A DNA stretch of 6,512 nucleotides from CAYMLL01 sp964390645 (GTDB lineage: Bacteria; Planctomycetota; UBA8108): contig CAYMLL010000374.1 of assembly GCA_964390645.1 (NCBI GenBank), positions 1 through 6,512 of the forward strand, read 5' to 3'. The first letter of the stretch is position 1. Every line of letters begins with the position of its first letter. Below the pieces are notes generated by a model. The model worked only from the letters and a program-made list of their open reading frames with translations, ran no database searches and was not told the DNA's origin. Below are positions 1 to 6,342 of the stretch, one piece after another. The translations under genes and the position numbers were made by a program.

Positions 1-1249
1 ACCTGCAGATGCAGGCCCAACCGGCGCCGGTCGCGGCCCCCCCCCCCCCCCCTGGGCCGCCGCCCCCCCCCAGCGCGGCCCGGCAGCTGACGAGCGCCGC
101 GGCCACCGCGCCGCGGCGCGCGAGCGCCAGCGCCAGGTTGAGGTGTGCCCGGTGGTAGCGGGAGTCGAGCGCCACCGCTCCGGTGAAACGCTCGACGGCG
201 TCCTCGAGCCGGCCGAGCTCCAGGAGCGAGAGGCCGAGGTTGTTGAGCGCGTCGACGTGTCGTGGTCGCCGGCCGAGCAGCTCCTCGTAGCGGCTGACCG
301 CTTCGGTGTGACGGCCCCCGGTCTGCAGGCAGCGTGCGACGTTGTAGAGAGCGAGGTCCGACGCGGGGTTCCGACGCAGGATGTCGCGGTAGATCGCCAG
401 GGCTGCGGCGGTGTCTCCCCTCTCGAAACGGGAGGCGGCCTGTCGCAGCAGGTGCTCGGCGTCCCGTCGCAGGCCACGGACCTCGTCGAGGAGAGGGTCG
501 GGAGCCTGCGTGACGGGCGCGGTGGCGGGATCGACCGCCAGCGCCTTCGCGACACCCTCGACATCGCCGCGACGGCGGTGGGCGAGCGCCAGCCCGTGCC
601 GTGCCTTCGCGAGCCCCGGCTCGAGCCCGAGCGCCTCCTCGAAGAGGCGCGCCGCATCGTCGAGGCTCGAGCGACGCACGCGCACGTCCGCCAGGGCGGC
701 GAGCACGTGCGCGGAGCGCGGGGCGAGCGCACGTGCGAGGGAGAGCCAGCTTTCCGCCTCGCGCGGCTCATCGAGCTCGAGCGCCAGCTGCCCGAGCGCC
801 AGCAGGGTGGCGAGCGAGCCCTTGTCGCGCTCGTGGGCGTGCCGCATCGCCTCGCGCGCCTCTCGCGGCCTGCCGCGCTCGGACTCGATGTGACCGTGAA
901 GGTGCCACCAGCGGTGGCTCCGTGGATCGAGCCGCGCGGCGCGGAGGTAGCAGATCGCGGCCGCATCGAGCCAGCCGTAGGCGTGCAGGAGCATCGCCAC
1001 CCGGCCGTTGGCATCCGGGTCTCGCGGCGCCGCCTCGAGCCGTGTCCAGCGCGCGCCCACTTGCTCCCGCACCGCGGGCTCGAAGCGGGCGATGTCGACC
1101 CGCGGCAGGGGCGGCAGCGGCTCGATCGTCCCGGGGGCCTCGCCGCCGCAGCCCGCCAGCGTCGCGACGGCCAGCAGCGCGGCGGCCGTCGTCGCGTTGG
1201 CCGTCGTCCGCGGGACGGCTCGGTGAGGGTGGTCTTCGCTGACTCTCAA
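1..1249 (-). CDS. TPR lipoprotein, C-terminus cut by the left edge
   Basis: The reading frame stays open for 416 codons from a TTG at 1249 to the window edge, so the C-terminus is missing. The start is set by an in-frame stop 24 bases upstream (the TGA of the hydrolase gene) and by GGGGAGAG at 1258..1265, 8 bases before the TTG. Residues 22-34 form a short hydrophobic segment ending in the lipobox LAGC (Cys34), so the protein is probably a lipoprotein facing the periplasm. The mature part is almost all TPR: about four repeats at 83-217 (including HAYGWLDAAAICYLRAA), a linker with DPLLDEVR at 251-258, then repeats at about 270, 304, 338 and 372 with exact 34-residue spacing. From memory, this layout matches recurrent bacterial TPR lipoproteins with an N-terminal HAY..Y..A..CY module. 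TPRs bind proteins, so a scaffold role is inferred; I see no catalytic domain. It is probably co-transcribed with the SGNH hydrolase. The last 25 or so codons before the edge are glycine-rich because of C-runs that look like sequence error. Confidence 0.9.
   Translation of the reverse strand, partial: MRVSEDHPHRAVPRTTANATTAAALLAVATLAGCGGEAPGTIEPLPPLPRVDIARFEPAVREQVGARWTRLEAAPRDPDANGRVAMLLHAYGWLDAAAICYLRAARLDPRSHRWWHLHGHIESERGRPREAREAMRHAHERDKGSLATLLALGQLALELDEPREAESWLSLARALAPRSAHVLAALADVRVRRSSLDDAARLFEEALGLEPGLAKARHGLALAHRRRGDVEGVAKALAVDPATAPVTQAPDPLLDEVRGLRRDAEHLLRQAASRFERGDTAAALAIYRDILRRNPASDLALYNVARCLQTGGRHTEAVSRYEELLGRRPRHVDALNNLGLSLLELGRLEDAVERFTGAVALDSRYHRAHLNLALALARRGAVAAALVSCRAALGGGGGPGGGGGAATGAGWACICR
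37..71. other. Poly-C tract near the left edge, probable sequence error
   Basis: Runs of 16 C (37..52) and 9 C (63..71) lie within the TPR lipoprotein gene, where they encode glycine runs in place of the expected TPR helix. On the minus strand, reading outward, they are poly-G, the pattern of failing read ends at a contig edge. Confidence 0.6.
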
Positions 1250-1257
1250 GTCAGTCG

Positions 1258-1265
1258 CTCTCCCC
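1258..1265 (-). promoter_or_regulatory. Shine-Dalgarno for the TPR lipoprotein
   Basis: GGGGAGAG on the minus strand lies 8 bases before the TTG at 1249. It supports TTG as the start; no ATG or GTG fits between the upstream in-frame stop and the lipoprotein signal sequence. It falls between the two minus-strand genes, as expected in an operon. Confidence 0.55.
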
Positions 1266-1273
1266 GGCAGCGC

Positions 1274-3583
1274 TCACGCGTGCGCGGCAGCGTGCGAGCC
1301 GGGCCTCGAGCCGCGCGAGGCGCTGCGTACGGCGTCGACATCGCGCCCGAGGGTCGCGAGGGCGAGCGACAGGAGGTCGTGGGCGTCGATCTCTTCGGGG
1401 CGTGCGCGCACGACGTTCTCGAAGCGACGGACCATCACCGACAGCTTCTCGCGGACCCCGGAGTGCCCCGGCACCACGCGCAGAACCTCGCCGAACTCGG
1501 CGATCGCCAGGTCGAGTCGGCCGTCCTGCGCCAGCAGGTTGCCGAGGTTGTCGTGGGACCGCGGGGGGGGGGGGGCGCGGCCCCGCGCTCCCGGGCCGCC
1601 CCCCGCGGCGGCGCCGGCGCGGCCGAGCGCCGCGAGCGCCACGCCGAGATTGGTGAGGGTGCGAGTATCGTCGGGCGCCGCCCGCAGAACCTCCTCGAGC
1701 TCGCGGACGGCGCGCTCGTGCTCGCCGAGCTCGACCAGCGACGTGCCGAGTCGCTGGCGGCTCCAGGTGTTCGAGGGCTCCAGACGGAGCGCCCGGTCGA
1801 GGTGCTCGACGGCCTCTCGATGCTCGCCGCGTCGCGCCAGCACACCTCCCAGCCGCGCGCGTGTCGTGGCGTCCAGCGGCTTGCGCAGAAGCGCTGCGCG
1901 GTAGCGGAGCACGGCATCCTCGAGCCGGCTCTGCTTCTCGGCGATGCCGCCGAGGCGCGTGATAGCCTCGACGTAGGTCGGGTCGAGCTCGAGGACGAGC
2001 TCGTAGCGCGCGCGCGCATCGGCGAGGTCGCCGCGTCTCTCGAGTGTCACGCCGAGGTGGAACTGCGCCTCCGCGTCGCCGGGCTCCATGGCGACGGCGC
2101 GTCCGGCCACGGCGCGGGCCTCCTCGAACTTTCCCGCCCAGCCGAGGACCTTGGCGAGGTTCCTGAGCGCGACCGCGTGGGCACGCCGGTCGATGCGCGC
2201 CTCGACCTGTTCGCGGATGGTGTCCACCTTCTCATCCGTCCAGGAGGGCTCCATCGAGAGCATCCGCCGGTCCTCCATGGTCTCCAGGATGGCGAGCGCC
2301 AGCAGCCGGTGGCCCTCGATCGTCGGGTGGACGTGGTCGAGGAAGAGGCTCTCGTCGGGGATCCCGGCCTCCGATCTCGACTCCACGAGCGAGGTGAAGT
2401 CGGTCAGCGGCACGTCTCGCTCCCGGGCGACTGCGGTGACGATCTCCTCCATCACCGACAGAGCGCGCAGGGGGCAGACGTCCTCGTCACGGGCGCGCGT
2501 GAACGCGACCTTCGCCTCGGGGGAGCGTCCGAGACGCTCGAGCGCGCGGCCCCGCTCGAAGTGCAGGTGGGCGTGGCGCTCGTCCGCCGCGAGCGCTCCG
2601 TCGAGGACCTCGAGAGCCTCGTCGGGACGGCCTTGCGCCAGAATCTCGCGGGCGGCAGCGAGCTTCTCTTCGACGCGCCGTCGCTCCGCCTGCGGAACGT
2701 CGTCGCCGTGCTCGCTCTTGAAGGGCGAGCAGTCGCGGAGGTTCGACGCGGGACGCACGAGGATGACGTCGGCCCCGGCGGCGCGGGCGGTGTCGACGAT
2801 GCGCGCCAGGTTGAACCGGAAGTGGGCGATGACCTTCGCCTTCTGCTCGTCGTCGCGCGTGTAGTCCGACGGGCCGACGGTGTCGTCCAGGATGGCCTCG
2901 ACCTCCGCGGGAAGGAGCTCGCGCTCCGCATCCTGCGACGCCGGTGCGGCACGGGCGCCGAGCGTGCGTAGCAGCAGCGAGTAGACGCGCGTGCGAGCGA
3001 GCCACAGGGTCGTTCCGCGGAGCGCGGCCGGCGTCTCGATGATGCCGGAGTACGTGCGCCGCTCGAGGAACTCGTTGTGGCCGCAGTAGACGATGAGGAG
3101 ATCCGGGTCGTGCGCCGTCAGCTCCTCTGCGAGCATGGCGACGCGGTAGCTCGCGTAGCTGATGCCACCGGCGTTGATCACCTCCCAGTGACGCGAGGAG
3201 TCGGCGGCGGGCAGCAGCTCGCGCAGCCAGCCGCAGAACGAGGTCGAGTCGTCGTAGGGCCGACCGTAGGTCGTCGACCCGCCGACGCAGAAGATCCGGA
3301 AGGTGTCGTCGGCCTTCCGCTTCGCGAACTGCTGCGGGTTGAAGAAGCGCTCCTTGTTCCCGGCCCGTTCGAGCATCGTGCCTCCGTCCGCGTCCACGAA
3401 GAGCGGAATCCGGGACGAGAAGCCCAGGTAGGGATCCTCCTCGTGGAGCACCGAGCGAACGCCGGCGACCATCAGGATCAGCTCCAGGAGCGCGAAGAAG
3501 AGGACGATGGTGACGAGCGAGAACACCGTCTTCTTCCAGAGCGGTAGCTGCGAGCGCGGTCGGGGCGAGCGGGGCGACGTCAT
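1274..3583 (-). CDS. Membrane-anchored SGNH hydrolase with TPR domain
   Basis: This 769-residue protein starts at the ATG at 3583, which has GAGGA 8 bases upstream. A GTG 13 codons earlier is open but has no such signal. Residues 18-40 form one hydrophobic anchor after a basic N-terminus, so the rest should lie outside the cytoplasm. The SGNH/GDSL fold is clear: block I GGSTTYG at 101-107 (nucleophile Ser103), block II NAGG at 137-140 (Gly), block III GHNE at 168-171 (Asn170) and block V DHVH at 416-419 (Asp416, His419). All catalytic residues are present, so an active esterase or acyl hydrolase/transferase is expected; the substrate is unknown. A TPR pair (about 306-366) sits between blocks III and V. 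The C-terminal half holds seven TPRs starting at residues 476, 510, 544, 578, 612, 646 and 680, exactly 34 apart. The repeat at 646 is degraded to Gly/Pro/Arg by a G/C tract. The last 15 residues may be frameshifted (see findings). The TPR lipoprotein follows 24 bases downstream. Confidence 0.95.
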   Translation of the reverse strand: MTSPRSPRPRSQLPLWKKTVFSLVTIVLFFALLELILMVAGVRSVLHEEDPYLGFSSRIPLFVDADGGTMLERAGNKERFFNPQQFAKRKADDTFRIFCVGGSTTYGRPYDDSTSFCGWLRELLPAADSSRHWEVINAGGISYASYRVAMLAEELTAHDPDLLIVYCGHNEFLERRTYSGIIETPAALRGTTLWLARTRVYSLLLRTLGARAAPASQDAERELLPAEVEAILDDTVGPSDYTRDDEQKAKVIAHFRFNLARIVDTARAAGADVILVRPASNLRDCSPFKSEHGDDVPQAERRRVEEKLAAAREILAQGRPDEALEVLDGALAADERHAHLHFERGRALERLGRSPEAKVAFTRARDEDVCPLRALSVMEEIVTAVARERDVPLTDFTSLVESRSEAGIPDESLFLDHVHPTIEGHRLLALAILETMEDRRMLSMEPSWTDEKVDTIREQVEARIDRRAHAVALRNLAKVLGWAGKFEEARAVAGRAVAMEPGDAEAQFHLGVTLERRGDLADARARYELVLELDPTYVEAITRLGGIAEKQSRLEDAVLRYRAALLRKPLDATTRARLGGVLARRGEHREAVEHLDRALRLEPSNTWSRQRLGTSLVELGEHERAVRELEEVLRAAPDDTRTLTNLGVALAALGRAGAAAGGGPGARGRAPPPPRSHDNLGNLLAQDGRLDLAIAEFGEVLRVVPGHSGVREKLSVMVRRFENVVRARPEEIDAHDLLSLALATLGRDVDAVRSASRGSRPGSHAAAHA
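1559..1624. other. G/C-only low-complexity tract inside a TPR, probable sequence error
   Basis: The tract includes a run of 13 G at 1563..1575 and is otherwise almost free of A and T (one T at 1589). It covers residues about 654-675 of the SGNH/TPR protein and turns what should be helix B of the repeat starting at residue 646 into Gly, Pro, Ala and Arg. The frame and the 34-residue TPR spacing are intact on both sides, which suggests substituted bases rather than a real insertion. Confidence 0.65.
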
Positions 3584-3864
3584 TCCGGCCGTCCTCGCTT
3601 GCAGGCGCGGCGGGACCGGCACCGTGGCTCGCCGTCCGTCGCATCCTCGCCGCGGCCCGAGGAGCGCGGCACCGGCGTCGTGAAGAGGCGAGTCCCGGGC
3701 AGGGTCGCGTCGGTCAGCGTCAGCGTGCCGTCTTCGTCACCCGTGCCGACCTCCTCGCGGGGGGGCGGCGCACCACAGGCGGGGAGCAGCGCGGGCCGGA
3801 GCCTCGCGTCCGTGGTCGTCGGCACCGCGTCCTCGTCGACGGCTCCACCGGTGAACGACGCCAT
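3580..3864 (-). CDS. Possible small hypothetical protein upstream of the SGNH hydrolase
   Basis: This 94-codon frame begins at the ATG at 3864, with AAGGA only 3 bases before it, and ends in a TGA that overlaps the hydrolase ATG as ATGA, a common translational-coupling arrangement. Most codons end in G or C, and the second codon position is less GC-rich than the third, as in real genes of this window. The product is rich in Asp, Glu, Thr, Pro and Arg, for example DEDGTLTLTDATLPG, with a basic tail. It has no signal peptide, membrane segment or domain that I recognise. The same frame is open much further upstream, into the antisense of the cytochrome gene; an alternative ATG at 4170 would give 196 residues. 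Open frames arise easily in DNA this GC-rich, so this may not be a gene. Confidence 0.3.
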   Translation of the reverse strand: MASFTGGAVDEDAVPTTTDARLRPALLPACGAPPPREEVGTGDEDGTLTLTDATLPGTRLFTTPVPRSSGRGEDATDGEPRCRSRRACKRGRPE

Positions 3865-4215
3865 CGTTCCTTCGACAGCGAGCGTCAGAAGCCGCGGGCG
3901 TGTCGGCGGCGGTGGTGTCGTTCGGGACGCCACCCGGCAGCGCGAGCGCGCATGCCTTCCCGCCGCGCCGGTATGAGTGAGACATCTCGTCACGAGCTCC
4001 CTCCCCTGCACGCGATGGTATCGAGGCCCCCTGGACAAGCAACTCCTCCCTGCGGCAAGATCCGGCCCGGCGGTCGATGGATCGGTGGCCTCGGCGTCGA
4101 GGGCGACGTCGTCGCGCGGCGGCACGAACCGCACCGTGAGCTGTCTCGGCGTCGGATCTTGCGGTAGCATCGGCTGCGAGCGGGCTCTCCGGCACCTCTC
4201 CCCCGGCAGCGTGAC
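3584..4215. other. Divergent intergenic region between the hydrolase and cytochrome genes
   Basis: These bases separate the minus-strand hydrolase from the plus-strand cytochrome, so promoters for both directions should lie here. Apart from the weak minus-strand ORF ending at 3580, I see no convincing gene. The part around 3965..4060 is less GC-rich than the flanks, as expected of regulatory DNA. It holds an 11-base palindrome CTCGT-C-ACGAG at 3986..3996. A 10-base inverted repeat (GCAAGATCCG at 4055..4064, complement at 4153..4162) flanks 88 bases closer to the cytochrome start. No strong -10/-35 pair stands out, and there is no obvious Shine-Dalgarno before the cytochrome ATG. Confidence 0.6.
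3592..3596 (-). promoter_or_regulatory. Shine-Dalgarno for the SGNH hydrolase
   Basis: GAGGA on the minus strand lies 8 bases before the ATG at 3583. It favours this ATG over the upstream in-frame GTG at 3622 and gives a protein whose hydrophobic anchor begins near residue 18. Confidence 0.55.
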
Positions 4216-5949
4216 ATGTACGGATCGACACGCATCCTTCGTTCCAGCTCCCTGAGGCTCGTCTGCGTGTTCTGCGTGGGCGCGCTCTCCTGCGATCGAC
4301 GGGACGAGGAGCCCGTCCTCGCCGGTGACGGGAGGCCCTCGCTTGTCCCTCGAGCCGGGCTCGGGCGTCCGGCGCCCGCGCAGGAGTCGGAGACGGCGAC
4401 CGGCTCGACGGTCCCGATCGTCGGATTCGAGCCGGGCCGCGTCGCGCTCGGCTACGACGCGAGTCCGGTCGGCAGCGCGCGTTGCGGATTCTGCCACCCG
4501 GAGCACCGGCGGCGCTCGAGGACGAGCCGCATGGCGCGAACCTCCCGCCGCGTCACCGCCGAGAGCCTCGATCTCTGGTTCGACCGGGAGCGTCTGGGGG
4601 AGACGGTGGACTGGCCGTCGACCGGGCCGAGCCCTCCGCCTCGCTACCGCCGCGACGGCGATCGGGTCGTCCTCGAGGCGAAGGGAGCGGACGGCTCCGC
4701 AAGCTCGGCCACCGTCGACGCGATCTTCGGGTCCGGACACCTCGCGTTCACGCCGATCAGCGCCGCCCCCGGGCGCGGCCTGCGTGAGCTGCGGGTCTCG
4801 CGCTTCACGGCCGGGGGCTGGGCGATGACGCCCGGCTCCGCCGGCGATCCGGACCCGCTGGGCTACGTGCGGTCTCACGAGTTCTCGGTCGACTGCCTGC
4901 GCTGTCACACGACGAGCCTCGCGTGGGTGGACGACCGTCTCGACCTCGAGCGCACGGTCTTCGGCATCGGCTGCGAGCGCTGTCACGGCCCCGGCAGCGA
5001 GCACGTCGCGGCGGCCGAGGACAGCGAGGAGCCGGGTCGCATCTTCAACCCGGGCGACCTCGTGGGCGCGGAGCAGGTGCGGTTCTGCGGCGAGTGTCAC
5101 CGTCGGCCCCGGGACATCGAGCCGGACCGTGTGCTTCGCGCGACGCCGGAGCTGGCGCGCCACGCGGGTGCGAGCTTGATGCTCAGCGCGTGCTTCCGGC
5201 GTTCACCTCCGGGGACGTCGATCAGCTGTCTGGACTGCCACGACCCTCACGGCGATGGTCCTCACGGCGATGGGCTCCACGGCGAGGGGCTCCCCGGCGA
5301 TGGGCGCGCCCGCGCGAGCGCGCGCGGCGCCGCGTGTCTGCGCTGCCACGTGAGCCCGGCGGACGACCACTCGTCGCTGCAGGTCGATCGCAGCGCCGAC
5401 TGTGTCGGCTGCCACATGCCGGCGCAGAAGGGCAGCTTCTTCGGGCTCGACTTCACGAGTCACTGGATACGGGTTCCCGGAGCTCCGGCGCCCGCGGAGT
5501 CGCCGCAGAGCAAGGACGAGTACGCGCGCTATCTCGAGCGAGCCTACAGCGGGGCGATCGCGCTCGGAGGATGGGGCCAGGAGCGCCAGGCGAAGCTCCG
5601 CATGCGGCTCGGCAAGCTGCTCTTTCACGAGTTCGACCACGAGCGTGGCCTCGCCGCGCTCCGCGAAGCGCTCTCTTACGCGCCGCTCTACAAGGACCGC
5701 ATCCTCGCCTCTCGCTACCACGTGCGTGCGGGCCGGGTCGACGACGCGGTCTCCATCCTCGACGACGCGATCCGCGTCTTCCCCGAGCACAACGTCGCGT
5801 ATCACGAGCTCGCGGAGCTGCACATGAGGGCGCGACGGCTCGACGCGGCGCAGGAGGTGCTCGCACGGTGGGAGCGAGCGAGACCGGGCGACCCTCACCT
5901 GCAGAAGGATCGCCGCACGCTCGAGCGGCTACGCCGGGCGCGAAGGTAG
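4216..5949 (+). CDS. Seven-heme c554-like cytochrome c lipoprotein with C-terminal TPRs
   Basis: This 577-residue protein has seven CxxCH heme-c sites, at Cys90, 227, 253, 291, 338, 374 and 396 (CGFCH, CLRCH, CERCH, CGECH, CLDCH, CLRCH, CVGCH). It should be exported and matured by the cytochrome c system. The leader at 1-26 has a basic start and a hydrophobic core ending in GALSC, a weak lipobox, so lipidation at Cys26 is likely but not certain. The segments GSGHLAF, GGWAMTPG, GCERCHGPGSEH, CLDCHDPHG and CHMP...SHWIRVP match, from memory, the cytochrome c554-type multiheme family. Non-heme histidines (175, 221, 263, 315, 385, 416) could be distal ligands. Residues about 457-560 form TPR helices, suggesting a protein-docking tail. 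An in-frame 5-residue repeat follows heme 5. The role is probably electron transfer in the periplasm or at the outer membrane; donor and acceptor are unknown. No clear ribosome site precedes the ATG. The gene diverges from the hydrolase. Confidence 0.95.
   Translation: MYGSTRILRSSSLRLVCVFCVGALSCDRRDEEPVLAGDGRPSLVPRAGLGRPAPAQESETATGSTVPIVGFEPGRVALGYDASPVGSARCGFCHPEHRRRSRTSRMARTSRRVTAESLDLWFDRERLGETVDWPSTGPSPPPRYRRDGDRVVLEAKGADGSASSATVDAIFGSGHLAFTPISAAPGRGLRELRVSRFTAGGWAMTPGSAGDPDPLGYVRSHEFSVDCLRCHTTSLAWVDDRLDLERTVFGIGCERCHGPGSEHVAAAEDSEEPGRIFNPGDLVGAEQVRFCGECHRRPRDIEPDRVLRATPELARHAGASLMLSACFRRSPPGTSISCLDCHDPHGDGPHGDGLHGEGLPGDGRARASARGAACLRCHVSPADDHSSLQVDRSADCVGCHMPAQKGSFFGLDFTSHWIRVPGAPAPAESPQSKDEYARYLERAYSGAIALGGWGQERQAKLRMRLGKLLFHEFDHERGLAALREALSYAPLYKDRILASRYHVRAGRVDDAVSILDDAIRVFPEHNVAYHELAELHMRARRLDAAQEVLARWERARPGDPHLQKDRRTLERLRRARR
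5245..5304 (+). repeat. 15-bp tandem repeat, four copies, in the cytochrome gene
   Basis: Four 15-base units (5245, 5260, 5275, 5290) encode PHGDG, PHGDG, LHGEG and LPGDG, residues 344-363, directly after the fifth heme site. The first two units differ only at their last base; the later two have drifted by a few bases. The frame is kept, so the expansion lengthens a loop without breaking the gene. It adds up to three His and four acidic residues next to a heme. Confidence 0.9.
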
Positions 5950-6342
5950 GGGGAGACGGGTCGGCGGACGACGCCGTGGGGCGGAGCCCGGCGATGTCCG
6001 GGGTGTCGCAGGCTCGCTTGCGGTGAGTCGATCGGGCATCATGTGCGGGTTGAAACCGTCGACCATGCCAGGCCTGATGGTGGCGGGCATCGTCCACCGT
6101 GGGCGGTCTCGCGGATTCCACGCGTGCTTCAGGTGCCCTCGCGCAGAGCAAAGCGGACTCTCGCTCATGGCGATCATCGAATCCGGCAACGAGGTCCCGG
6201 GAACCTGTGACCGGGCGACCCGCTCGGCGTGGCGCGACGAGTCGCGCGGCACCGGGCGGGTCTTCGTCCATCCTGACCCGCTCGACGGGAGCACGTCGAC
6301 GGACCTTCGGTATCCGGTGCAAGAAAGCTGTCTGGCGGTATC
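5950..6342. other. Intergenic stretch with small hairpins and no convincing gene
   Basis: This stretch lies between the cytochrome stop and the next exported protein. It is visibly less GC-rich than the genes, especially from 6023 on. It opens with several small inverted repeats. A plus-strand frame from a GTG at 6023 runs 107 codons and ends overlapping the next ATG as ATGA; a minus-strand frame of 121 codons (6294 to 5929) is equally open. Neither has a good ribosome site, a signal peptide or a domain I recognise, and they compete for the same DNA. An 8-base palindrome CAGGCCTG lies at 6069..6076. The end of this stretch should carry the promoter of the 6343 gene, unless that gene is read through from the cytochrome. 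Confidence 0.55.
5962..6002 (+). terminator. Possible weak terminator hairpins after the cytochrome gene
   Basis: Two short hairpins follow the stop at 5949: CGGCG-GACGA-CGCCG (5962..5976) and CCCGG-CGATGT-CCGGG (5987..6002). Each has a 5-bp stem of pure G/C. Neither is followed by a T-run, so a classic intrinsic terminator is not shown; such short stems are also common by chance in GC-rich DNA. Confidence 0.2.

Noticed and set aside
143..2971. A 942-codon plus-strand open frame over the left half.
   Set aside because: It is antisense to the SGNH/TPR and TPR lipoprotein genes, whose minus-strand motifs (GGSTTYG, GHNE, DxxH, 34-residue TPR spacing, lipobox) are clear. The plus-strand product is Arg/Glu/Val-rich with no domain.
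4015..4042. A minus-strand TTGCTT / TACCAT pair with 16 bases between, resembling a sigma-70 promoter for the hydrolase.
   Set aside because: It matches the consensus at only 3 of 6 and 4 of 6 bases and would leave a leader of over 400 bases, so it is not supported.
3580..5163. A 527-codon minus-strand open frame through the spacer and the antisense of the cytochrome.
   Set aside because: Its upstream part is the shadow of a cytochrome with seven CxxCH sites on the other strand. Only the part below about 4170 could be a gene.
5203..5898. A 231-codon minus-strand frame inside the cytochrome gene.
   Set aside because: It is a shadow in GC-rich DNA: the plus strand carries hemes 5-7 and the TPR tail over the same bases.
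6007..6022. Imperfect palindrome CGCAGGC-TC-GCTTGCG after the cytochrome gene as a terminator.
   Set aside because: The 2-base loop is too tight, one pair is G-T, and no T-run follows.
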